From Polytrichum commune (Eukaryota > Streptophyta > Polytrichopsida > Polytrichales > Polytrichaceae), in the NCBI GenBank assembly GCA_950295325.1, contig OX485804.1, positions 15,378,001 to 15,442,000 on the forward strand: 64,000 nt of DNA. Reading direction: 5' to 3'. Positions 54,746 to 64,000 of this stretch are shown here, in pieces; within the stretch, counting starts at the first letter, position 1, and every line of letters begins with the position of its first letter. Both the position numbers and the translations under genes were made by a program. The notes below the pieces were generated by a model. That model saw only the letters and a list, made by a program, of their open reading frames with translations. It made no database searches and was not told the DNA's origin.

Positions 54746-55450
54746 TCTAAGGTAAGCAAGCCTAAATCAAATACTCATCTTAGTCAAAAGCATGTATTTA
54801 GGTGGTGTGTGGTTAGATGTGAATCTAACCATGTTCTAAGAACAAATCATACCAAAAAGACATATGGGTAGTGGTGCATTTCTTTTTATTTTATTTCAAA
54901 ATACACATTTCAAAACGCATTTAAAAATACTCGGCAAATTTTAAGGCATTTTTAAAGTTTTTAATTATAAATTCTCGACTACAGCCAGTCACTGTCCAGG
55001 TTAGTAGGGCAAATATAAACACTCTCAACTTTGCCATTTGTTCCGTATTACCATACAACATTAGTACATTCAAACTCAATGGCAATGTCTAAACCTTGAG
55101 TGGTGCCACACAAACTGACAAATACTTGAATACATAATGCACCACATGGCACACCGGACAAGTGGTTTGCATTCGCAATGTCTTCATTCTTGGATCAATA
55201 CTTGGGTGGAGAAGAGCTCATAGAACTGATCTTAGAAGAGGGGAATGTTTTCGACAATGATTTGCCATAAAGGACCTCATGGATTGATGTCTTCGATGAT
55301 TTTCAAATTTCTTTTTTTTTTTTAAATATTTGAAAATTTTTATAATGCCACCTCCGACCTCTAGAATAAAAAATGCAACACTACATATGGGCCACAAAAT
55401 GATTGGACTAGGTGCTCAAAATTTGTTCAATATTCTAGGTTTAATCAACA
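54746..55450. other. Gene-free AT-rich DNA
   Basis: Nothing recognised; T-run at about 55313-55323. Confidence 0.4.
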
Positions 55451-55454
55451 TATT

Positions 55455-55725
55455 GGGGTTTGGAGAGGGTTGGGACTAGAGCTCAGGCCCTTTGGGCAGG
55501 CCCTAGCTGGCCAAGTCATGACCCCATCGTGGAGGGAAGGGGGTGTCAGGGCCGGGGTCCACAATCTGGCACCCATGGGCAACCCCTTTTTTTTTGTTAA
55601 TCATCTCGACCGAAAATTATTACCCGCCCCACCCAATTCCAAAAACATCGCCCTTGTAGTCTTGAAGGTTTTGTTGTTCACAAATCCCATATTAAGTGCA
55701 CTTCACCTTGAAGGTCCAAAATTCA

Positions 55726-55778
<53 letters not shown>

Positions 55779-56760
55779 CGTGCGCGCGCGCGCACTTCCC
55801 CTTAGTAAATACGCAATTTACTGGGATTTCATTCCCAAAGTGAAATTGAAAGCATGTAAATGAACATCAATGAAGCATGTAATGAACTTGGAAGTAATTT
55901 TTTTTTTATAAAATCCTAATTAGAATTGAGCTTATAATGTATGTGACTTACCATTTGAAAGGGTCTTTAGTCATTCTACATGAAACCTATGTTTAGTTTG
56001 TTAAGTTTATAATAGTTTAGTTAATGCCTTCTACTTTCACAGGTATTCATATATATTCAAACTAATTAAGCACGATTAAATGTAATAAATCATAATTAAA
56101 TACCCTAAAGCACAATTTAAATATAATCAAGCTTAATTGCATTGGTAAGCATAATTTATGATTTAATTTAATTTAATTATAATTAGGCTTAATACACTTA
56201 ATAGCTTTTATTCAGCTTAATTAGTCTGTGAGGACTTATGAGAGTAAAAGGGATCAACTAAAATATTATAAAATAAACCAACTAAAAATAACGCACTACA
56301 TATAAAGTTTCATTTTAGAATGACAAAGACCCTTTCAAATGTTAAGTCACATATATCATAGCCTCAATGTGAATGAAGATTTTATAATATTTTTTATTTC
56401 CATATTCATTATATGATTTATTGACATTTATATACTATGCTTTTGGCTTCCTGGACTTTAATATTATTTTCATTTCATTTCATTGATGGTTTCACTTCAA
56501 GTGAAGTGCACTCAAAATGGGATTTGTGGATAAGCAGCGTTGAAGAATGCAAGGGCAATTCTTTTGGAATCAGGCAGGGCAGTAAGCAGTTGGTAGTCAA
56601 GATTTCTTTTTCTTTTTCTGTTTTTTTGCTACCCAAGGATATTGGATCGCGGGCCCTGACCTTGACACCCCCTCCCCTCATGATGGGGTCATGGCTTGTC
56701 CATCTGGGATCCGCTTAAATGGCATGAGCTCTAGCCCCAGCCTTCGGAGAGGACCTTTAT
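55455..56760. repeat. Long imperfect palindrome, about 1.3 kb
   Basis: Left arm about 55455-56070 pairs with right arm about 56205-56760. Matching blocks include GGGACTAGAGCTCA / TGAGCTCTAGCCCC at the outer ends; GTCATGACCCCATC..GGAGGG..GGGGGTGTCA with its inverse; CACAAATCCCAT.TT.AGTGCACTTCA with its inverse; TTTGAAAGGGTCTTT with its inverse; and TATAATA.TTTAGTT and TAATTAAGC near the centre. The arms are roughly 450-550 bp with indels, and the left arm carries the (TA)(TG)(CG) tract. No protein is supported. Confidence 0.75.
55724..55794. repeat. Compound (TA)n(TG)n(CG)n tract
   Basis: About nine TA, then about thirteen TG, then about twelve mixed CG/TG dinucleotides in uninterrupted alternating pyrimidine-purine phase, a classic Z-DNA-prone sequence. 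It interrupts the left arm of the long palindrome and has no counterpart in the right arm. Confidence 0.9.
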
Positions 56761-57246
56761 GATCATCTCATAAGAAAGATAATCTTTGCTTTAAAATGAA
56801 TAAGACTTCAATATGGGTTCTGAGACTTATGATGAGGAAAATGGCTATGGCATTGAAATGGATCTATGGGTCATCTCTCACTATACTTGTGTTTAACATC
56901 TTAGGAGAAGTGGATACAAAGAAGAAGAAGAACCATTTTAGAATCATCCACCTTACGGGTCCTAATGCCAAGATGGGGTTCTCAACCTTGTTTAAAAATA
57001 TTCATATATATAAACATCTACGGCATCAATCATAACAATTTGCACACAACATGTGCGTAGACATTGTTTTTTGGGAGGAATACAAAATGTTTAGGAAAAA
57101 CGTATAATGCATCTTGTAAGAAATAGACTGGTTTTTATAAACAATCTATGAAATTCAGGTCAATGTAAGTGGTTGGTGCCTTCATTTTTTATTTTATTTT
57201 ATTTTAAAAAATCATGATTTTTTTAAAGTTTTTTTGTAATCATAGT
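56761..57246. other. Gene-free intergenic DNA
   Basis: Nothing recognised. Confidence 0.4.
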
Positions 57247-57435
57247 CTTGTCATAACATTATTAAGCAGCGTGCATTTGTTCATGTGGGCCTTGAGAATA
57301 TTATCATGGGATGGCCCAACCTAGTGCAAGACTCGGATCAACTCTTAACATGCATTAGGTTGGGGCATCCCATGGTTATATTCTCATGGCCTACATGAAT
57401 AAATACATGTTGCTTAATAATGTTATGTTGCTTGT
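57247..57435. repeat. Hairpin element with about 75-bp arms
   Basis: Left arm (about 57247-57325: ATAACATTATTAAGCAGC..., GCCTTGAGAATAT, CATGGGATGGCCCAACCTA) is complementary to the right arm (about 57352-57435), with about 85-90% pairing around a 27-nt loop. The right arm has a relative at 18211-18290. Typical of a young foldback MITE and similar in size to miRNA precursors. Confidence 0.75.
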
Positions 57436-57859
57436 GATACACCAATCAAGGTATTGAGGAAGCGTTACCTTTAACTGGATTGATTTATTGAAGATATTGT
57501 ATCGTGATTGTATCATGATGAGATTGAGTAAGGTAGAGGGTGCCTCGAGGAGGGTGCTAAAACCAACACCTATAAACTCCTTCCAATTGCCAACACCCTG
57601 CTACAGTCCACCCTCGATAAGTGTTACCACGGTAAATGTTAAAATCATATATAGACTTCAAAGGATGGACCACTCAAATTTGAGAGAATACTTATGTATA
57701 TTCTTGCAAGCATAATACAAAAAGACGGGTGTCTTGTAGGTATGAAAGAGAAGCATATGAACTTCAATTGTGGCTAGGTTCAATGTACTAATATAAATAT
57801 CATAATGTTTTCACTTAAAGAAGTTTCTAATGTTAACAAACGGGACCATATCAGCAATT

Positions 57860-57948
57860 AGCATGCATGGCACTTTGAGACCTCTAGGCATCTAGTTTAG
57901 GCCCTTCGCATATAATGTACATGACACTAAATACCATAAACAATGTAG
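57860..57948. repeat. Truncated ACTACATTG-family end (reverse orientation)
   Basis: Carries GAGACCTCTAGGCATCTAGTTTAGGCCCTTCGC and ends CCATAAACAATGTAGT, the inverse of the left end of copy A. Only about 90 bp remain. Confidence 0.7.
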
Positions 57949-58990
57949 TAATCTTCACTTTGACTAGGGCTTTGCAAGTCATCAAACTTCAAACATCACT
58001 TCTGATTAGTTGAAAACATCTCTTGCACTCCACTTTCAAGGCTATTACAAACCTCTGTCCTAAACGGCCATTTTCATAACACCTTGACACCTCCAACCCA
58101 TTGAAAAATCACTCCTATTGATTCAAAGCAATTCTCTTCAAACCTACTCTCAAGCTTATTACAAACTCCACTCTACCTTGTTCCTACTTTAATAGTTGAT
58201 CTAGTGACTTTTAAGGAAAGATTTAAAAGTAATGTTGACAAAGTGCACATTGGTGTAATGTGGAATGGGGGATACAATATGTTTTAGTAGAGCAAATTTG
58301 TGTGTTGCATACTGTAACAATGAGAAAGGGATAAGAGACAATCTATTTGAATTGAAGTCGATCTAAGTTTGTTGGTGTCTTCATTTTTTGCTTTGTAAAC
58401 CTTATTGTCTTCATTTAAAAAGCCAAATTGTGTTCATGATAAACCAATCAAGCTTTTGAGGAAGTATACTAGTTACAAAAGAAGCTTCTTTATATCACAC
58501 GTTTCACATACATAGGGTGTGGGTAGTGTTTATGCTATTGCAACTCAAATGTAAGCATGTCAAGAATGTCAATTAGTATGTAATGTCGTTTAGGCAAGGT
58601 CAAAATGCTCAAGAATGTCGTCCACATTTTGCTCAAGGCATCTCACAACCATGACTTCCAGGCGAGGTCCTAAATGTTTGATCAAGATCCCAGGCAAAAT
58701 GTGGGTCAAAACCTAGATAGGTGGTGCAAACACATGGTCCAAGGCCCTACCTACAGTATATTGGAGCCCCCACTCACTTGTCTTTGACTCAGTGAGTTAC
58801 ACAATGTACATGTGCACACAAGGGGCACATAGATCACGATGTAGGCTTCTTTCCTTTTCTTTCTTTCATATAAACCATATAATATGTATACACAAAGCCA
58901 TAATTTAGGGATTTTTATGTTTTTGTAACCAAAATAGGGGCACCTCTTTAGCTCCAACGAGGTAATGGAGACATTAATCAAATCACTCTA
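57949..58990. other. Gene-free intergenic DNA
   Basis: Nothing recognised. Confidence 0.4.
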
Positions 58991-58991
58991 T

Positions 58992-59141
58992 CACTACTAG
59001 GATTGTGGGCACTACCACACACTCGCATTTGACATAATGGTCCTTTGTGTTGAAGTAGCCATTTGCTAAATGGTCACTTTTACACCAAAGGACCATTGAG
59101 TCAATTGCAAGTGTGTGTTTGAACCCACCATCCTAGTTGTA
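58992..59141. mobile_element. CACTA-tipped foldback MITE, 150 bp
   Basis: Starts CACTACTAGGATTGTGGG and ends with the inverse of CTACAACTAGGATGGTGGG. Arms of about 60 bp pair (including AATGGTCCTTTG and CACACACT) and the central GCCATTTGCTAAATGG is itself self-complementary. The whole element can form one long hairpin. Confidence 0.65.
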
Positions 59142-60044
59142 GAAAAATTTGAACCCTAGGTTCTTGGAAATGACATGTTGGGCCCTACCTGCTGATAGAT
59201 GTCAGCACTTACTGTGTACGTGAATTTTAATATTAATCAATTTTCAGAGAATTTCACCTTTCTAAAAACAAATGGAAAAAACAACGGTAGCGGGCACATG
59301 TTGTTAGAATATATGTATTTTAATAAAGAATAGTAATACAAAGAAGCAGGTCTCGTAGCACAGGGTGTTAGAAGATCTACAATTTAATATACTTACCACA
59401 TAAAAAGTGTGAAAATGACCATGGTCATTACAACGTGACCCAAATGACAACTATTTGATTGGAGGTGTCGGATATGATCAGTATGTTGACTATAGTCATA
59501 GTAGCCATTTTCAATAAAAATTAGGTCAGAATTGTACTAAAGTACATGCACCCATTTTACTTTGTGTGACCTAGTATGAAAACCTAAACTTAAGGGTGTG
59601 GTAGACACATAGCTTATGCTACATGCCCAGGGATGTACACATAGTTGAAATAACAAAAAGGATACACATGCGTTGCTCCTAAATCAACACCCTTGCATAC
59701 AAAGTTTTAGGCCACAAAAAAATGTATATGTACAAACTTATAAATGATAAGAAATGGCCTCAAGTATTTACACATGTTGGAAGATGATGAATAATAAAAT
59801 TCCCAACATGTATATCCCCAAGTACATGATGCGAATAACCCTTAATGTAGGCTTATGGCTCTTATTGCATTAGAATTAGCCAAGTATATCCACAAGGTGA
59901 AGAAATCATTACATAACCTATAACTATGTATATTTTGTATCCCCTACCCTTAAACCATACTCCTGTTGTGCACCTGCCTGAGTAGATACAACCAATATTG
60001 TGTGCATCCCGTTTTCAAAAACACTTCATATTGGAGAAATGACG
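59142..60044. other. Gene-free intergenic DNA
   Basis: Nothing recognised. Confidence 0.4.
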
Positions 60045-60412
60045 AGAGGAAAATTATTGTATACAAGCGTACCTCTCACTCATCCAACATAAAAAGCCTT
60101 GAAATAAATCTTGTAGATCAAATGTCAAATTTTTGAGTTGATTTGACATCATAATTCACTTCAAAAAGCTCAAATTTTGTTAAGGCGAAGCCATTCAAAA
60201 TGAATCAACCACAATCCTACAACTATGGGTCAAATTTGGTGTCTTGTGGATGAGAGTCATCCACCTCATTGAATGTGGTTATCAATCATAATCGATTTGC
60301 TCATGGATGTAAGCTACATGTTGTGGACGAATGTTGTCTGCATGGATAATAAACGCAATAGAGTTGTTGGTTATGTTGGATGGATGAGAGGTGCACATCC
60401 AAAAATAATTAA
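60045..60412. mobile_element. MITE with GTACCTCTCAYYCATCC termini, copy b
   Basis: Left terminus AATTATTGTATACAAGCGTACCTCTCACTCATCCAACAT; right terminus the inverse, TGTTGGATGGATGAGAGGTGCAC. Same family as 46832-47070 but with a longer interior. Non-coding. Confidence 0.6.
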
Positions 60413-60449
60413 GCCCTTCATCTTCAATATTGTTACCGATCCAATCTAA

Positions 60450-60979
60450 TGCCCCCTCCCCACCTGACTTTACCAAATAACTAAAGTTTTTCTTAAATCA
60501 TGGGTAAAGCTCCCTCAGTTGTAGTGGAGGCATCCAGCTATCCCAATGCACCTACAAGAACTTGCTCCGGAGATTTTCAAGTAGGTTTTAGTCAAGTAGC
60601 TTTCACACATGTTCATTATTTTATCTATCAAGGAATGAATGTTGGATAGTTTTTGTCTCATCCCCAAATACCTTACTACTCATTTATCTTACCATCAGTT
60701 TTTGTTAATGAAGTTCCTTGTGCCCTCATAGCTAAGACTAAAAAGCAACCAATCACAAGGGCAGGAGGTGACACTTTTAGAGGTCTTATATTCTTGCCTC
60801 ATGTCTAGGTACTGATGGGAGGGTCAGTGCTTGAGGCTTATAACCTCCACTTTTAAACCATGCCACATCATTTGCCAACTAGGCTGGGCACTAGATATTG
60901 TTGATGGTGTGAAGGCTGTGTTTTTAGAACCAACTTTTAGGCTCAGCTAAAGTCAGGTGGGGGGGGGGGGGGGGATGCA
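60450..60979. mobile_element. PIF/Harbinger-type MITE, family 2, copy b
   Basis: 530 bp, inverted relative to 13878-14401, with the left terminus TGCCCCCTCCCCACCTGACTT and a TAA flank (60447-60449, 60980-60982). The right terminus has been remodelled into a run of about 16 G before ATGCA, so the GGGGAGGGGGCA end is no longer recognisable. Confidence 0.7.
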
Positions 60980-60982
60980 TAA

Positions 60983-63900
60983 GGGTCCCTTGTGGTTTAT
61001 ATTGGAGCATGCCTTGGGCTGTCTATGAGTATTAACCGACATCTGCGAATGAACATCATCGAGGTCCTCCACTTTCATCCATACATCCATCCATCCCTCC
61101 ACGCATCCTCCTCTGTCTTTGGCCTTTTTGTCTCTCCTCCCAAGAGAAGAATCCCGCGACTCGCTCGCTGCGCTCGCCCCGAGCATCGAATTGCTGAGCT
61201 CAATTCAATCATTGCGACCTTAGAAGCTGTGAAGCTGTTGTAATCTGAACACTTCGAATTAGGTCGCAATCGCAATCGAAATTGGCAGAAGCGTCCGCAT
61301 TTGTCAAAGAGGTACTTAGGCCGTCTATCCACCCCGGGGGTACCCGTGCTTCGATCTGCTTGATTTGGCCATCATCATTTTTAGTGGAGGCATAATGTTG
61401 TGCAAGCTATGGTACTGGATGGATTATTAGAATCAGATTGTGGTTGTGTCTGTGTGTTCTTCTTCTTTCTCGTGTTTGGCCTCCGGAGATGAGATGCGAT
61501 GTGAGTCGATGTGTAATTTGTACGAACACTGGCTGTACTGGGAGGCAATTGAGGCCATTCGCATGCAATGTAATTTTTTCATGTTTTTTTTGGAGTATTT
61601 AGGTACTCAGACTTATCTGAAGACTTCTTCACTGATGTGCACAGGTTTGGATTCCTCAGACTCGCTATGGTACATCTGGCACACCTGTGAACTATTCGAG
61701 GACACATGTCTCTTGCATTCGTCGTCCAACAAGGTTAGTTCTCGTATTACATATTGTGATGCTTCAGAAGAGTGTTCCTTGGGACTGGGACTAAAAAATT
61801 ATGTAAGAATATGTTGTGCAATTGTGAAGTCTTGATCTGAGATTTTATGTAGGCTTTACTAATTAAGATATGCTCATGATGGAGTGAGGACAAATAAGAG
61901 CTTGCCATGTGAGTATACTCGGCATTCATTCTTGGATATGATGACCTGATGGCTGGAGATTTGTTCCTTGAGTTTAAATGGAAAGAGAATGAGCTCGCTA
62001 GGCTTAAGAATGTTATGTCAGTACTGGAGCAGATTGATTCACATGTTTAAGTGATCTATGGACTACATTAATTACCGGCCTGCTACCTGAACTTAACGAC
62101 CTTTTCCAGTGACACTTAGTCATTAGAGCTGCAGGTTTCATTTTATTTTGAGAGAACGTATTCTCAGCGATGAATGTCCGCAACTTCGGATGATTTGTAA
62201 ATGTTCCGAACTTCGCTGTCGGTATTCATTTTGCCTTTATGGAATTCCAGGATTTGCATGTCGAATATCCAATATTGTTCGAAGTTAGGATCGGCATCTT
62301 CCAATTCTTGATTTACGACTGTTACACTGTTAAAAAATAATCCCACAAAATACTAGGAAGTTGTTTCAAGAATAAAATCATTACACCAAGTTGCTAACTT
62401 ATGTACAATCATGCAATTTCATAGTACGATGCACTCTGTTAAATCAGTCTCACTTAGTGTTGGCCACACTGTGCATCATTGAGCCAGTGTCCCGTCTCTG
62501 GCTGGCAAGCATAGAATTTGGCCATGGACAACTGGTACTAACTTACATGAAGAATCTAGTAAACTTGGCACACCGACTCTTAGTTCATACTAAATCAGAC
62601 CAATAGTGTAGCTTCGGTGACAAGTATGGCAACATGACCCCACCCGCCCTAGCAATCTTGACAGGCCATTATAGAGCTAGTCAATGAGGTCAATGTAACA
62701 AATTAGTTTTTAGACCTCCAGGTTGTGGCCTCAAGATGATCACTGAGGTCATATTTCTAGTGTATTTGGGATGTCTTGAGCACTTATGGATCAGGAGATT
62801 AGGTTCAAACATCCCCTTCTAACCTTAGTGGTGGTGGCTTTGTTGCGTTGAGCATGAAGTTTGTCATCGGTTTTCCTTTTCGTGGCTCATAGCGGGCTCA
62901 AGTTTTGCCCTTTCGACAAGACGAATGTTTCCTAATCAGTAAGGAGTGCTGCACAGCTGGAGCTGTGAGCGTTTCATTATGTATCACTTGATTTAAAATG
63001 GAAGTGCCGGTTTTGAGCCATTAGTCAAGCTGTAACTTCAAGAGTGTTTGACAAAAGCATGGTCTAGGATTCAGTATTGACAGCTGTGCTCCTGGAATCT
63101 TCCATTCAATCACCCCGATATAAATCAGATCAAACCAATCTTTTGAATATGCAAAGCAATTTATGGAGTGTTTCTGAAAATTGTGGCTGGGTTTCTTGGG
63201 TGTGTTTGACGAGAGCAGACAGTTGTATTATTTGAGTATAGATGGCCTTGTCCTGGTGTGCTCGCGGTGGTTACAATAACCTTGATGATGTTCTCTTCGT
63301 CCATAAAGATGTTGAGGTTATACTCTGTTCTCAACTATACGTGCAAATTACAATCTTGACTTCAAAATCAAAGCATAAGCTCACAAGCATATGTTCCAAA
63401 GCGAATGCTCCCAGTATTGCAAGCATACTCGTGATTGTTTTCCCTACTTACAGATTTTCTCTTCTGCTGTAGTATACATGCTAGACAACAATTTGCTTGA
63501 GACTTCCCGTTACCTCTAGAGATCAGTAGCAGAAATTCAAGACAAGGGTCCACAGTCCGGAACTGATGAAGTTTCATCAGTAGGGATCGTGTGGAAGGTG
63601 GCATCTTCCATGCAGAAAGATTTTTGTGGATGGCCCTTGCTCAAATGGCTTGCCATCATATGGCTGTTGCCACAGGTGTGATTTGATGTTTTCTATTTCA
63701 TTCTATTTTTAGATTACTTCCTTTTGATTACTTTGAACTGAGTATGTAATTCTAAAAGCTTTGGGTTAAGCATCTCTCTTTACAGTTCACTCGTTACCTT
63801 TCTCTGTAGATGTTGTCTCAACCTCAATACTTAGAAGGATGTTGTTTTAGTAATCCCACTTGGTTCCTGCTGTGAATCAGATACCTTGGCATGAAATTAA

Positions 63901-64000
63901 CTAGACTGGATAACGGATGTGTAGAGATGCTCCACAACAGAGTGGTGGTTTCTTGGGTGAATTTGATGAGAGCAGATAATTGTGTTATGGTGTGAGTGTA
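60983..64000. other. Possible 5' gene region; no product identified
   Basis: 61075-61310 is GC- and CpG-rich (CGCGACTCGCTCGCTGCGCTCGCC) with pyrimidine tracts, like a promoter or leader. A plus-strand frame at 61440-61835 (131 codons, Cys- and Trp-containing) follows but resembles no family I know. From 61.9 to 64.0 kb only short open frames occur. A block at about 63184-63238 recurs at about 63947-64000 (TTTCTTGGGTG..TTTGA.GAGAGCAGA.A.TTGT). A gene extending beyond the window is possible. Confidence 0.3.

Overview
The window reads as nuclear DNA of a land plant, probably a non-seed plant (bryophyte or lycophyte grade; inferred, not shown). The evidence is short GT-AG introns, a plant-type 1-Cys peroxiredoxin with four exons, an F-box/kelch protein of the LCR/At5g15710 type, and a very high load of MITEs, one SINE and decayed DNA transposons. 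Most of the 64 kb is AT-rich and gene-poor. I support six intact protein genes and three decayed coding fragments.

Layout. 0.0-1.1 kb: repeat-rich DNA with a 35-bp minisatellite. 1.5-6.9 kb: a compact three-gene block. A two-exon SWIM-zinc-finger MULE-type transposase (+) is flanked by a divergent two-exon nuclear-type protein (-) and a convergent small charged protein (-). This resembles the mudrA/mudrB arrangement of maize MuDR with a third gene added, and is the most interesting item here. 7-19 kb: no genes; several MITEs, one inside a CACTA-type remnant, and tandem repeats. 19.9-22.8 kb: a large intronless VIT-vWA protein gene in a locally GC-rich island, behind a five-copy 130-160-bp tandem repeat. 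24.0-25.0 kb: a complete tRNA-derived SINE with a 14-bp target-site duplication, then a frameshifted FCP1-like phosphatase fragment. 31.0-32.2 kb: the F-box gene. 36-49 kb: several Harbinger-type MITE families with 3-bp TNA duplications, CACTA-like MITEs, and a Tc1-like transposase pseudogene inside another repeat. 49.7-51.5 kb: the 1-Cys peroxiredoxin. 52.6-53.6 kb: a nested transposon pair. 55.5-56.8 kb: a long palindrome (about 1.3 kb) carrying a (TA)(TG)(CG) tract. 57-61 kb: more foldback elements and MITEs. 61-64 kb: a possible 5' gene region with no identifiable product.

The cellular genes (VIT-vWA, F-box, peroxiredoxin) are isolated and show no functional linkage. The 1.5-6.9 kb block is the only place where neighbouring genes plausibly act together: transposase plus two nuclear helper candidates, with SUMO-type motifs in the transposase and in the convergent protein. 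I could not find terminal inverted repeats for that block, so its status as a mobile element, rather than a domesticated or decayed one, is open.
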